The notes: generated by a model not told the origin, from the sequence alone. DNA of 41,521 bases from an uncultured Erysipelotrichaceae bacterium (GCA_902766005.1 CACXCB010000012.1:1-41521); one strand, 5' to 3'. Shown: positions 7,797 through 16,711, counted from the stretch's first letter. Numbers and translations are program-made.

Positions 7797-8618
7797 TTAC
7801 TCATCATAATCATGCACAAAGGCATAGAAATCCAGTTCTTTCTGTTTATCGCTTTCCTGAATTGTTCCGACAGGATGAGACAGGAAGATGAATTCTTCAT
7901 TTCCATCCAGGCCGAAAGCTTCATTCGCTTCTTTCTCTGAGATTGCTCCGATGGCACAACTGCCCAGTCCGATAGATGTACATGCCAGATACAGATTCTC
8001 CGAAACATAACCTACATCAATCAACGCAACACGATGGGTAAAGATACCATATCTCCATTCTGCCCTGTAGGCAACCATACTGTAGTAGAATACAACACTT
8101 GCCTTGCATGCCCAGTCCTGTTTCTGCTCTGTCACGCTGATAAAATCCTTTACATTATCCTCTTCTTTTAAACATTCTAGCTGATGTGTCTGTGGCAGAT
8201 AATGATAATAACCGGATTTTAATCCTTCCACATACTGTATGCAAAGATAAGTTTCAAATTCATGTCTTGCCCCTCCGCATGGCACAGTGCGCAATGTTGC
8301 GTAACGTTTTCCGCGTAAACCTTTGACACCCTGTGTGCACCATAAGAGATACGATAACTGCAGAAGACTGATATTTTCCTCTGTAAATACACGATGAGAA
8401 GATCTTGCATTAATCACATCCAGAAGATTCCCGGTAAGATTCAGTTGTTCAAAGTCTGTCGGAAGATCAACAATCTGTTCACTGACAGGATCCTTAAACA
8501 GAGGCGGCTGTTTTATACCGCTGTATTGGTCTGTTTTATAATCCGGATCATCCTCTTCCTGCATATGCATGAATGCTCTGCCTTTTTGTATTCTTTCCAT
8601 GATTTCTTTTTTATCCAT
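7797..8618 (-). CDS. SagB-type nitroreductase-fold dehydrogenase
   Basis: 273 residues from the ATG at 8618, which has an AAAGGAG ribosome site; an in-frame ATG further upstream has none. Hallmarks of the FMN-dependent SagB/nitroreductase fold are INARSSHRVF (about residues 69-78), LSYLLWCTQG, RTVPCGGARH and the C-terminal NLYLACTSIGLGSCAIG, followed by FLSHPVG. SagB proteins oxidise azolines in thiazole/oxazole peptide synthesis, but no precursor peptide, cyclodehydratase or transporter is near, so a stand-alone FMN oxidoreductase is more likely. Hairpin terminators isolate it on both sides. Confidence 0.82.
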   Translation of the reverse strand: MDKKEIMERIQKGRAFMHMQEEDDPDYKTDQYSGIKQPPLFKDPVSEQIVDLPTDFEQLNLTGNLLDVINARSSHRVFTEENISLLQLSYLLWCTQGVKGLRGKRYATLRTVPCGGARHEFETYLCIQYVEGLKSGYYHYLPQTHQLECLKEEDNVKDFISVTEQKQDWACKASVVFYYSMVAYRAEWRYGIFTHRVALIDVGYVSENLYLACTSIGLGSCAIGAISEKEANEAFGLDGNEEFIFLSHPVGTIQESDKQKELDFYAFVHDYDE

Positions 8619-8690
8619 ATAAAAAACTCCTTTAAAAAAGTATATCATATGACAATTCCGTTCGCTTTCCATATACAATCGGAATGATTT

Positions 8691-8718
8691 AAAAAGGAAA
8701 CAGTGCTGTTTCCTTTTA
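8691..8718 (-). terminator. Hairpin terminator after the EIIB-ROK gene
   Basis: AAAAGGAAACA and TGTTTCCTTTT form an eleven-pair stem around a GTGC loop, directly after the stop codon of the gene at 8721. On the minus strand it ends in a T-run. Confidence 0.85.
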
Positions 8719-8720
8719 GA

Positions 8721-10151
8721 TTATTTTCTGTATTCTTCTAAATCTTCACGATATTTTGCATTTCCGTGCAACACATTGTATAAAAGAACACCTGCACCAT
8801 AGAACAATTCCCAATACTTGTTTCCGAATTTCTGAATATCCGGCAAATTTCTTTCCGGAATATATTTTGCGATGCTTTGTCTTAATTCTTCCGTATCTGT
8901 CAGCAGATCACATGAAATTGCTAATGTGTCCGGACCGACAATACAGATCATCGGCGTAACTACTTTAGTAATAAATTCAACAATGCCTTCCGGTGTTCTT
9001 GCCAGTTCAAAACGGTCTTCACTGAAATTCAAAAGCTTCATGTAATTCACACATTCACCGGCTATATCTTCTTTACCTGTAAGAAGATCCCCGTTAACAA
9101 TCACTCCGGCTCCTCCGACATAGTTCCCTAAAGGATGATAATAAGCAATTAAATTACCACAGTCACGATGATTTGCATAATATCCTACTGCTGCTGCATT
9201 AGCGTCATTGCACAAGACAAACGTTCTGTTATATTTTTTCGTAAATTCACCGATAATGTCATAATCAATTATTTTTGCGGCAGGAAGTGTTAAATGTCCG
9301 TTGTAAACATTACCGGGTGTAACAATCGCAACACCTTTGATCTGCGGATGTTTTATAAACAATACATCCAGTACATCTTCCAAGTCATGCATATCCAGTT
9401 CATCTTTGACAACAACACCTCTTTCAATCGGAGTTTCTAAATCCGCTCCTCTGAAATGAATTTCATATTTCCTGTTTCTTCTGATTAAAGCGACAATGGC
9501 AATGCTGCTGTCCCATTCAGGATCATGAATATCTTCAACGATTTCTTCTTTCTTTTCCTTTTTGGCAATTTCATCCTTGATAATATCAATCATGCGGTTG
9601 ACATTATATGTCGCAAAAACATCTGTAGGTATCTGCAGAACAATCTTGTCCTTTAAAACTTCATTTGCTTTTTTCAAAAGATAGCCGATCTGCGGTGCAA
9701 GCAGTATTACATCTTTATCCTGGGCAGCTTCAAACAATTCCGTATAGCTGACAGCGGAGAATTCATAATCCAGATCCAGTGTTTCCACTGCGGTATTCAG
9801 CTTATCCGCAAAGAATGAAGTCGTGAATCCGGAGGAACAGCTTAATAATACCTTTGTAGATACTTTAGCCTGAGCATTCTTTAAAGACTGAATCATTTCT
9901 TTAAATAACTGTTTTGCATGATCCATGTCTTTTAATTCAAAATGCAGGAAGAAAAGAGGATCTTCTGCTTTCGGACTGTCGATTGTAAAAGATACAATCT
10001 CATATTCCAAATGGAAGAATTGTACATGTGCTGTAGCTGCTTCTGTTTCAAAATCCACCTGATCTTCATTGATCACATTCATCTTATATGCAGGATCTGT
10101 CTGTTCAATCATCCATGCATAAAAAGACTTATACATTTCATTATCATTCAT
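8721..10151 (-). CDS. EIIB-like domain fused to a degenerate ROK-type domain
   Basis: A 476-residue protein with three parts. Residues 1-95 are a uncharacterised acidic N-terminal domain. Residues 98-195 resemble a lactose/cellobiose EIIB domain with the cysteine loop SCSSGFTTS (C105) and APQIGYLL. Residues 215-476 resemble the ROK family: VTPG (278-280), NDANAAAVGYY (315-325, keeping the catalytic-type D316), GGAGVIVNGDL (346-356) and AGE. The usual ROK phosphate loop DIGGTK is absent at the expected place (SSIAIVALIRR), and the CGCG zinc motif is not seen, so kinase activity is doubtful. A sensor that reads a sugar through the ROK fold and phosphorylation through EIIB is a reasonable guess. 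GAGGTGG precedes the ATG, and the gene follows the histidine phosphatase by nine bases, so the two form an operon. Confidence 0.75.
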   Translation of the reverse strand: MNDNEMYKSFYAWMIEQTDPAYKMNVINEDQVDFETEAATAHVQFFHLEYEIVSFTIDSPKAEDPLFFLHFELKDMDHAKQLFKEMIQSLKNAQAKVSTKVLLSCSSGFTTSFFADKLNTAVETLDLDYEFSAVSYTELFEAAQDKDVILLAPQIGYLLKKANEVLKDKIVLQIPTDVFATYNVNRMIDIIKDEIAKKEKKEEIVEDIHDPEWDSSIAIVALIRRNRKYEIHFRGADLETPIERGVVVKDELDMHDLEDVLDVLFIKHPQIKGVAIVTPGNVYNGHLTLPAAKIIDYDIIGEFTKKYNRTFVLCNDANAAAVGYYANHRDCGNLIAYYHPLGNYVGGAGVIVNGDLLTGKEDIAGECVNYMKLLNFSEDRFELARTPEGIVEFITKVVTPMICIVGPDTLAISCDLLTDTEELRQSIAKYIPERNLPDIQKFGNKYWELFYGAGVLLYNVLHGNAKYREDLEEYRK

Positions 10152-10160
10152 ATATCCACC

Positions 10161-10784
10161 TCATTTCCTTGTAATGTATACAGATTTAGCCAGTTCCGGA
10201 TCCAGATCCGAAAAATCATGTATGATGACATCTTCACACATGAAGATTACGCCATCATAAGAATATTTGAATATCGCACAGTTACCGATTCCCGTTTTCC
10301 TCGGAATCAATGTGTATTCCTGCCATTTGTTGAAGAATTGTCCGCAAGCTGCACCATGTGCCACAATGAGTGTCGTTGTATTATCTTCCGACATCTGCAT
10401 CAAACCGGTAACTGTATTGACAAAACGTTCCTGGAATTCTTTTTCTCCTTCTCCGCCATACTGTTTGAACTGATCACCATATGGAAAAGAAGGATTCAAA
10501 GATTCATCATGTCCTTCCAGTTTTCCGAAGAACCATTCCTTCAATCCCCTGATTCTTTCATAAGGAATCTGTTCACCGGTTACAATTTCCAATGTGTCTG
10601 CAGCTCTTTCTGAAGTGGATGAATATGCATAATCAAAATGCACATCATGATCCCTGAACCATTGGCCTGCGACTTCTGCCTGTGCTCTGCCAAGATCCGT
10701 TAAAGGTGCATCACACCAGCCCTGAATCTTATGCGCAACATTAAACATCGTCTGGCCATGACGCATTAAATATAATGTTTTCAT
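10161..10784 (-). CDS. Histidine phosphatase family protein (phosphoglycerate-mutase-like)
   Basis: 207 residues. The signature YLMRHGQTMFN lies at residues 5-15 with catalytic H9, followed by GWCDAPLTDLG, the RAADT arginine and the second histidine in LIVAHGAACG. Such enzymes remove phosphate from small molecules or isomerise phosphosugars; the specificity is not visible. The ATG at 10784 is preferred because of the GAGG ribosome site and because family alignment begins there. It is the first gene of a two-gene operon with the EIIB-ROK fusion, which hints at a sugar phosphate substrate. Confidence 0.88.
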   Translation of the reverse strand: MKTLYLMRHGQTMFNVAHKIQGWCDAPLTDLGRAQAEVAGQWFRDHDVHFDYAYSSTSERAADTLEIVTGEQIPYERIRGLKEWFFGKLEGHDESLNPSFPYGDQFKQYGGEGEKEFQERFVNTVTGLMQMSEDNTTTLIVAHGAACGQFFNKWQEYTLIPRKTGIGNCAIFKYSYDGVIFMCEDVIIHDFSDLDPELAKSVYITRK

Positions 10785-10819
10785 AATAAAAATCCTCGTT
10801 ATCAACATTATATAAGAAA

Positions 10820-10853
10820 GAAAAAAGAATAGAAATGATTGTCAGTCATTTCT
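10820..10853 (-). terminator. Terminator of the downstream aldo/keto reductase operon
   Basis: AGAAATGA and TCATTTCT pair around a seven-base loop (10831-10853). On the minus strand the stem is followed by a T-rich tract. The promoter of the histidine phosphatase gene (TATAAT on the minus strand just downstream) lies right behind it. Confidence 0.8.
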
Positions 10854-10888
10854 CTCCCTTTAAAAAGTGATTTCTTTCAAATATCGGT

Positions 10889-11740
10889 TTACTCCTGGGC
10901 ATTGAAGTCAGGACAGATCTTTGTATATCTTGCCTCTGCATCTTCAATAGACATATTGTAGTAACGGACATTCTTGTTCACTTTTGCGATTTCTGCCATT
11001 TCTTCATCTGTTAATGCAAAGTCAAAGATATTGATATTGTCCTTGATATGTGCAGGATTCTTGGAACCCGGGATAATGACATGTCCTTCCTGGATATGCC
11101 AGCGGAGAATGATCTGCGCATTGGATTTGCCGTATTTTTCTGCCAGTTTTGTGAAGATCTCTTCCTGCTGCAGGCTCTTATCACCATGGCCTAACGGATA
11201 CCATGCCATTAAGGCAATGTTATATTTTTTGAGGAATTTTTCTTTTAATTCATTCTGCGGGTAATACGGATGTGCCTCTACCTGAACAACCTGAGGAACA
11301 ATCTCACATTCATCAAGAATTCTCTGGAAACGATCATCCGGGAAATTGGAGATACCGATTGCCTTTACTTTGCCTTCTTTATAAGCCTTTTCAATCATCT
11401 TATATCCTTCAATATAAGCACCTACCGGCTGATGGAGGAACAGAAGATCAATATAATCTGTATCCAGACGTTTCAATGTATCTTCAATTGCATTTTCATC
11501 TTCATAAACAGATGGCCACAGCTTTGTAACAAGGAAGACATCTTCTCTTTTCACGCCGCTCTTTTTAATGCCTCTGCCTGTTCCTCTTTCATTACTGTAA
11601 CCATTGGCAGTATCAATCAGCGGATAACCGGAGATTAAAGCATTGTATGTAGCATCTTCTGCTTCCTGAGGACTCATCAAAAATGTTCCAAGTCCTGCCA
11701 TCGGCATTTTTACGCCGTTATTCAATGTGATATATTCCAT
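10889..11740 (-). CDS. Aldo/keto reductase
   Basis: 283 residues, full length for an AKR barrel of the 2,5-diketogluconate reductase type. The catalytic tetrad is complete: D43 (LIDTA), Y48 (GYSNE), K73 (VTKLW) and H103 (FLHQP). The NADPH pocket GSKNPAHIKDN is near residue 225. It is closely similar to the reductase at 16712-17557 (same residue numbering of the tetrad), so the two are probably paralogues from a local duplication. It is the last gene of a three-gene operon, twelve bases after the NTF2-like gene. Confidence 0.92.
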   Translation of the reverse strand: MEYITLNNGVKMPMAGLGTFLMSPQEAEDATYNALISGYPLIDTANGYSNERGTGRGIKKSGVKREDVFLVTKLWPSVYEDENAIEDTLKRLDTDYIDLLFLHQPVGAYIEGYKMIEKAYKEGKVKAIGISNFPDDRFQRILDECEIVPQVVQVEAHPYYPQNELKEKFLKKYNIALMAWYPLGHGDKSLQQEEIFTKLAEKYGKSNAQIILRWHIQEGHVIIPGSKNPAHIKDNINIFDFALTDEEMAEIAKVNKNVRYYNMSIEDAEARYTKICPDFNAQE

Positions 11741-11752
11741 TTTTTCTTCCTC

Positions 11753-12115
11753 CTAATATACAAGTGCCGTAAATGTGAACTGGATCAGTTTCCAGTCATC
11801 GTTCTGATTCTGGTATACTTCCGTAACCATGAAGTGATGTGTTGTCTCTTTGCCATCTAACAATAAACCGTAATCCACATCTGTCAGGCAAATTGCTGTA
11901 TCACCGAAGACGTTAACTTCCTGATTGTGGATATCAATATTGGTAGGATGAAAGATATCGTCTGTATAGTACTTTACTTCCTTATCAAGATTTGCGTTTG
12001 TGCCGATGTGGACAAACATGCACTTCGGATCGGCAACAGAATACATTGCTTCACCGTCTTGTTTAAGCATTCCATTCCAGAATTTTCTGGAATTCTGAAT
12101 AATCTTATCAGTCAT
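11753..12115 (-). CDS. NTF2-like / SnoaL-like small protein
   Basis: 120 residues with the pattern of a DUF4440/SnoaL cone fold: an N-terminal helix (SRKFWNGMLKQD), then ADPKCMFVHIGT, and paired strands ending in DWKLIQFTFTALVY. Members bind small hydrophobic ligands or act as isomerases; a function cannot be assigned. Its start overlaps the end of the aldo/keto reductase at 12108 by eight bases, and the next reductase follows by twelve, so it is translated with both. Confidence 0.75.
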   Translation of the reverse strand: MTDKIIQNSRKFWNGMLKQDGEAMYSVADPKCMFVHIGTNANLDKEVKYYTDDIFHPTNIDIHNQEVNVFGDTAICLTDVDYGLLLDGKETTHHFMVTEVYQNQNDDWKLIQFTFTALVY

Positions 12116-12974
12116 GAATGTTTCTCCTGTTTAAGAACTGTACAAGCTTCGGATCAAAATGATTGATGATTTCGCTATGATCTAAAGAAAGACTTGTAAT
12201 CTTTTCCATTTCTTCATCTGTCAATTCAAAGTCAAGAATGTCTTTGTTCTGCAACATACGTTCCGGTTTTGTGGATTTCGGAAGAATAACAACACCTCTT
12301 TGTACATTCCATCTTAAGACAACCTGAGCAGCACTCTTGCCGTATTTCTGTCCGATCTCTGTCAGCATCGGATCTGTGAAGATGCCGTGTTTTCCTTCAG
12401 CAAGCGGTGCCCAAGCTTCCGGCTGTACGCCATATTCTTTCATGACTTCCAATGCCTGTGTCTGCGCGAAGAAAGGATGTAATTCCACCTGGTTAACTGC
12501 AGGAATGATTTCTACTGTTTCGCAGAAGTTAACAAGCACATGCGGGAAGAAGTTGGATACGCCGATTGCCTTTAATTTGCCTTCTTTATATGCATCTTCC
12601 ATTGCACGGTATGCTTCAAAGTAATTGCCCATTGCCTGATGGAGAAGATAAAGATCAAGATATTCCAGGCCGAGTTTGTTTAAAGAAGTCTCAATGGCTT
12701 TCTTAGCCATATCATAATTCTTCATATCCTGAACCCACATCTTGGAAGTGATAAATAATTCCTCTCTTGTGACAAGACCTGTTTCGATTGCTTCTTTAAT
12801 AGCTGCACCGACTGCTTCTTCATTCATATAAGATGCAGCTGTATCAAATGATCTGTAACCAGCCTTGATTGCATCTATTACGACTCTCTTGCATTCTGCA
12901 GCATCCGGAATCTGGAATACACCGAATCCGATCTGCGGCATTTTTGCGCCTGTGTTTAATGTTACATAGTTCAT
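12108..12974 (-). CDS. Aldo/keto reductase
   Basis: 288 residues with the full AKR tetrad D44, Y49 (ASYMNE), K78 (TSKMW) and H112 (LLHQA), and the C-terminal cofactor loop ILPKSTKPERMLQN. This one is the most divergent of the four aldo/keto reductases in the island; its ILPKSTKPER loop is the common bacterial form, whereas the others read IPGSKNP or VPGSKSY. The ATG has an AAAGGAG site. It heads a three-gene operon from a promoter at 13004-13033 that resembles the one before 17557. Confidence 0.92.
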   Translation of the reverse strand: MNYVTLNTGAKMPQIGFGVFQIPDAAECKRVVIDAIKAGYRSFDTAASYMNEEAVGAAIKEAIETGLVTREELFITSKMWVQDMKNYDMAKKAIETSLNKLGLEYLDLYLLHQAMGNYFEAYRAMEDAYKEGKLKAIGVSNFFPHVLVNFCETVEIIPAVNQVELHPFFAQTQALEVMKEYGVQPEAWAPLAEGKHGIFTDPMLTEIGQKYGKSAAQVVLRWNVQRGVVILPKSTKPERMLQNKDILDFELTDEEMEKITSLSLDHSEIINHFDPKLVQFLNRRNIHD

Positions 12975-13003
12975 ACCGTTTTCTCCTTTTTTCTTACACT
13001 TTT

Positions 13004-13033
13004 AGTTTAGCGGATTTTTTTTCTTTTGAACAA
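13004..13033 (-). promoter_or_regulatory. Promoter of the 12974-10889 operon
   Basis: On the minus strand TTGTTC (13033-13028), an 18-base A-rich spacer and TAAACT (13009-13004). The -10 and its 3' flank (TAAACTAA) match those before the operon at 17557. Confidence 0.5.
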
Positions 13034-13074
13034 TACCGGTTGTTTTTAGCTGCTATGCATTTGAGTTATACTAT

Positions 13075-13644
13075 TCACTCAGTCAGTCCTTTCCCTTCTC
13101 TCCACGCATTTCCTACACGTTCGTCGCTGATGTAATAACCGGCCTGGAACTGGTCGAAAATCAATGCATTCAATTTGGAAACATCTACTTTGCCGTTTTC
13201 GCCAAGAACTCTTTCATCTGCACTGACATTCTTAATTTTACCTACAACCGCATGTAAGTGTTCTGTTTCGACAATCTCGGCAAGTTCACATTCAAGCGTA
13301 ACAGGGAATTCCGTAATGACCGGTGCATTGACAAATGCGCTCTTTTCCGCATGCATGCCTGTTCTTTCAAATTTGTCATTGATCTTATTTCCTGATGCAA
13401 TACCGAAATAATCTGCTTCTTTCATATGATCGAGATCTGCCAGGCTGACAGTAAATGCTTTAACCTGACGGATATTTTTTGTGGTCTTGTGATCTTCATC
13501 GATAAACAAAGATATTTTATCCATGGCACTGATCATGCCCCATGCTGCATTCATGACATTGACTTTTCCGTTTTCATCATATGCAGCTACCATTAAGACC
13601 GGCATCGGATATACTGCCGGAACAACACCTAAATTCTTTCTCAT
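13075..13644 (-). CDS. Flavin reductase-like FMN-binding protein
   Basis: 189 residues with the split-barrel flavin reductase fold: PVLMVAAYDENGKVNVMNAAW near residues 15-35 is the FMN-binding start (key part MNAAWG), followed by ISLFIDEDHKTTKNI, where the conserved HKT and N contact phosphate, and a YYGI-like DYFGIASG. These enzymes reduce FMN/FAD with NAD(P)H or serve as flavoproteins. It is the last gene of the operon starting at 17557, seven bases after the RibD-like gene. Its presence alongside an iron-sulfur flavoprotein points to flavin-based electron transfer for the island. Confidence 0.88.
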   Translation of the reverse strand: MRKNLGVVPAVYPMPVLMVAAYDENGKVNVMNAAWGMISAMDKISLFIDEDHKTTKNIRQVKAFTVSLADLDHMKEADYFGIASGNKINDKFERTGMHAEKSAFVNAPVITEFPVTLECELAEIVETEHLHAVVGKIKNVSADERVLGENGKVDVSKLNALIFDQFQAGYYISDERVGNAWREGKGLTE

Positions 13645-13651
13645 TTTTTCC

Positions 13652-14356
13652 TCACTTTATTTTATATACAACCCATAAACCACCGTTTTTCGTTATTTCC
13701 GCTTTTTCTGTGCGGAAAGAAATACTCTTGTTCTTTTTGTTGAAAGATGAGCGGTCAAATATTCTTGCCACATCATTTCTGCCATCAGCTACAGGAGAAT
13801 ACACAATACTCACTTCATCCAGACAATCCTGTTGTAACAATGACCAGTTCAAAACTCCGCCACCGGTGCACATCACTCTTTGAATACCCATTGCGTTCAG
13901 TTTCTCTAACGCTTTGGGAAAGTCCAATTCCTTCTTTCCCGCAAAAAGATACGATATCTTCTTTTCCTGTAATTCTTTCATTACTTTATCAGAAGCATCT
14001 TCCTTCAACAAGACGATGAGATGAGAAATTCTTCCGTTCCTGTTGGAAGTATTTCTTCCATACTGCAATGATCCTTCCGGATCAACAATGACAATATATG
14101 ATTCTGCATCTTTAACCGCAATATAATCCTGTCTTGGCAGATCGCATTTATCTTTTGTTATTTTTTTGCGATAACCCTCAGCGTATAAACTGCTTGCCGT
14201 TACAGCTCCGCTGAGTATGGCATCATATTGATAATCTTCCCTGATTCTTGCATAATCCGATAACACCGACATGGTTTCGTTTTTACCGAAAAAATCTCCG
14301 TCTATATTTCCATCCATTGATGCCAGCATATGACATACTACATATGATCTGTTCAT
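13652..14356 (-). CDS. RibD C-terminal / dihydrofolate reductase-like protein
   Basis: 234 residues. The N-terminus VVCHMLASMDGNIDG (about residues 6-20) is the substrate/cofactor strand of the RibD reductase/DHFR fold, followed by DAILSGAVTA and the C-terminal VMCTGGGVLNWSLLQ (GGG dinucleotide loop) and DEVSIVYSP. The family uses NADPH to reduce pteridine-like or related compounds; a true riboflavin role is unlikely because the deaminase half is missing and no rib genes are near. Its ATG overlaps the upstream dehydrogenase stop by four bases. Confidence 0.82.
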   Translation of the reverse strand: MNRSYVVCHMLASMDGNIDGDFFGKNETMSVLSDYARIREDYQYDAILSGAVTASSLYAEGYRKKITKDKCDLPRQDYIAVKDAESYIVIVDPEGSLQYGRNTSNRNGRISHLIVLLKEDASDKVMKELQEKKISYLFAGKKELDFPKALEKLNAMGIQRVMCTGGGVLNWSLLQQDCLDEVSIVYSPVADGRNDVARIFDRSSFNKKNKSISFRTEKAEITKNGGLWVVYKIK

Positions 14357-15231
14357 GATATGTGCTTTTCAACCTCCCTGATTGTTCTAATGACTGCAGA
14401 AGAATCCTCTTTACCGCATCCCTTTGCCTGAGCAATTCTATACATCTGTAAAGCCGTATTCAAAGTAAAGTTGGCAATTTCATTCTCCTGGCACAATTGC
14501 CTTGCAAGCTCTAAATCTTTTACGACAAGATCTAACGCAAAACCAGGCTTATAATCTTCATTTTTTACTTTATTCATTTTCGCATTCAGAATAGCATTAT
14601 TTCCTGATGACTTCGTCACAACAGTATAGAAATCATCCATGGATATGCCCAATGCCTCTGCCATCGCCAATGCTTCACCATTAATAACCTGAGCGGAAAA
14701 AGACATAAAATTGTTTATGATCTTGATCGCATTGCCATTACCTCTTTTATTCATGAAGAAATATTTATCACCGATGGTATCGGTATATTCCTTTAAACCA
14801 AGAGAAATAAACTCTTCTTCAGATGCACCGATCATCAGGGATAATTTTCCATTTGCTGCACCTGCAGGTCCGCCGGATACAGGAACATCAATATAGGTTA
14901 TTCCTTTTTCTTTTGCAGATTCTGCCATTTTTCTGTTCAAGCCGGGAGAAACCGTGCTTGTATCAATGATGATCTGTCCTTCTTTTCCGTTTTCAATCAA
15001 TTCGCTGACAACCTCTTCTACCTGTACAGGTCCCGGCAGGGAAAGAATGATAATATCTGCTTTTTCAGCAACTTCTTTAACAGTATCTGCTGCAACTGCC
15101 CCTTTTGCCACAAACGGATCACATTTGCTTTTTGTACGGTTATAAACAATAATGGATCCTTCTTTTTTTAACAGGTTTTCTGCCATGGGACTGCCCATGT
15201 TCCCCAATCCGATCATACCGATTTTATTCAT
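14353..15231 (-). CDS. NAD(P)-dependent beta-hydroxyacid dehydrogenase
   Basis: 292 residues, the normal size for the 3-hydroxyisobutyrate / tartronate semialdehyde reductase family. The Rossmann start is IGMIGLGNMGSPMAENL (GxGxxG at 8-13), with the substrate loop DVPVSGGPAGA near residue 120 and the catalytic lysine in GNGNAIKIINN near residue 170. It reduces a short 2- or 3-hydroxyacid semialdehyde or the reverse. It sits four bases after the iron-sulfur flavoprotein gene inside the redox operon. Confidence 0.9.
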   Translation of the reverse strand: MNKIGMIGLGNMGSPMAENLLKKEGSIIVYNRTKSKCDPFVAKGAVAADTVKEVAEKADIIILSLPGPVQVEEVVSELIENGKEGQIIIDTSTVSPGLNRKMAESAKEKGITYIDVPVSGGPAGAANGKLSLMIGASEEEFISLGLKEYTDTIGDKYFFMNKRGNGNAIKIINNFMSFSAQVINGEALAMAEALGISMDDFYTVVTKSSGNNAILNAKMNKVKNEDYKPGFALDLVVKDLELARQLCQENEIANFTLNTALQMYRIAQAKGCGKEDSSAVIRTIREVEKHIS

Positions 15232-15235
15232 CTTA

Positions 15236-15853
15236 TCACCTTATAAAATTTGTTCTTGTGCCTTTCTCTTTTTGCGGCAATCCGTTCTTTTCTTTTTCTG
15301 CCTGTATTGCACGCATCATAAATATCATGTTGTGAACGAGATTTCTGATTGTCTGCAATCCTTCTTCATCTTTGTATACATCTTCACTGGTATACCCATA
15401 TACATCATTCCAATAGGAACTTGGTACCGTCGGCATGCCTGTTATGCCAAAGAACTGATTTAATGCTTCAAATGTTGCACTGTTTCCACCTCTTCGACAG
15501 GATACTACAGATGCCCCTGCTTTCATGCGCAGATCTGCTCCGCAGCTGTAGAACAATCTCTGCATGAATGACAATACCGTTCCGTTAGGATTACCGAAAT
15601 ACACAGGTGTTCCGATAATAACCCCATCAGCTTCTTTCAGCTTAGGTGAAGTTTCATTGACAAGATCATTGAAGACACACTTTCCGGTTGTTTTACATCT
15701 TCTGCATCCTATACATCCCCGTATATCTTTATTGCCGATCCATACCTCTTCACATTCCACGCCTTCTTGGGCAAACAGTTTTTGTGCTTCCTGAAAAGCT
15801 GTTTTGATACAGCCTTTTGGATCAGGACTGCCGTTAATAAACAATACTTTCAT
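15236..15853 (-). CDS. Iron-sulfur flavoprotein / NADPH-dependent FMN reductase family
   Basis: 205 residues with a flavodoxin-like fold: VLFINGSPDPKGCIKTAFQEA at the N-terminus (FMN phosphate loop NGSPDPKG) and GTPVYFGNPNG near residue 83. Between them is RGCIGCRRCKTTGKC, a CX2CX2CX5C cluster motif like that of iron-sulfur flavoproteins (Isf). The ATG at 15853 is preferred to one at 15865 because GAGGAATAG precedes it and it begins the FMN loop. It starts one base after the preceding aldo/keto reductase stop. Confidence 0.87.
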   Translation of the reverse strand: MKVLFINGSPDPKGCIKTAFQEAQKLFAQEGVECEEVWIGNKDIRGCIGCRRCKTTGKCVFNDLVNETSPKLKEADGVIIGTPVYFGNPNGTVLSFMQRLFYSCGADLRMKAGASVVSCRRGGNSATFEALNQFFGITGMPTVPSSYWNDVYGYTSEDVYKDEEGLQTIRNLVHNMIFMMRAIQAEKEKNGLPQKEKGTRTNFIR

Positions 15854-15854
15854 T

Positions 15855-16700
15855 CTATTCCTCAAAATTGCATTTTGTAACAGCCATCCTGTGCAAAGAT
15901 TCTTCTGTCACATGATAGAACGGCTCATGTTTATTTAATGTGGCAATCTCTGCCATCTCTTCCTCTGTCAGGGCAAAGTCAAATACTTTTGCGTTATCTT
16001 CAATATGTGCATATGACTTGCTTCCCGGAACAAGACCGAATCCCATCTGAATATGCCAGCGGATAATCACCTGTACAGTTGACTTATTGTATTTTTCCGC
16101 AAGTTTAACAATGACAGGATCATTTAAAAGGTTTGCATTTCCATGTCCTAACGGAAACCATGCTTGTAAACGGATTCCTTTTTCATCACAGAATGGTTTT
16201 ACCTTTTCAGCAGGATAATACGGATGGCATTCTACCTGCATCACAGCAGGGACAATCTCACACTGATCCAGGATTTCCTGAATTTTCTCTACCGGAAAAT
16301 TAGAAATACCGATCGCTCTCAGCTTTCCCTCTTTATATGCTTTTTCCAGCATCTTATATGCATAAATATAGTTATTTACCGGATGATGTAGAATCATCAA
16401 ATCGATGTAATCAACATCTAATCTTTTCAATGTATCATCGATCGCATTATCATTTTCATATAGTGTAGGACCGAGTTTTGTCTCTAAGAAATAAGATTCT
16501 CTCGGCAAACCGGACTTCTTTAATCCTTTCCCCACTTCCACTTCATTTCCATAACGATTGGCAGTATCAATTAACTGATATCCATGATTTAACGCAAATG
16601 CCACATTATCTGTGATTTGTTCGCCAAACTGATTGATTGTTCCAAAGCCGAGCTGAGGCATTTCAACACCATTGTTTAAAATAATTTTACCTGTTGTCAT
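15855..16700 (-). CDS. Aldo/keto reductase
   Basis: 281 residues with the AKR tetrad D45, Y50 (NRYGNE), K75 (ETKLG) and H105 (LHHPV). The glycine in ETKLG replaces the aromatic residue of the usual TKLW and the H-H pair replaces HQ, so its substrate pocket differs from its two closest neighbours. The cofactor loop is VPGSKSYAHIEDN. It lies eleven bases after the 16712 reductase and one base before the iron-sulfur flavoprotein. Confidence 0.92.
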   Translation of the reverse strand: MTTGKIILNNGVEMPQLGFGTINQFGEQITDNVAFALNHGYQLIDTANRYGNEVEVGKGLKKSGLPRESYFLETKLGPTLYENDNAIDDTLKRLDVDYIDLMILHHPVNNYIYAYKMLEKAYKEGKLRAIGISNFPVEKIQEILDQCEIVPAVMQVECHPYYPAEKVKPFCDEKGIRLQAWFPLGHGNANLLNDPVIVKLAEKYNKSTVQVIIRWHIQMGFGLVPGSKSYAHIEDNAKVFDFALTEEEMAEIATLNKHEPFYHVTEESLHRMAVTKCNFEE

Positions 16701-16711
16701 GATTTTTCTCC

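Noticed and set aside
7712..8008. Second frame at the 3' end of the nitroreductase gene
   Set aside because: It overlaps the real gene in another frame and its translation has no domain.
7797..8618. SagB-like protein as part of a peptide natural product cluster
   Set aside because: No precursor peptide, cyclodehydratase or dedicated exporter is adjacent; the gene stands alone between terminators.
9942..10613. A 223-codon open frame on the plus strand
   Set aside because: It lies across the EIIB-ROK and histidine phosphatase genes in the opposite direction, and those two are well supported.
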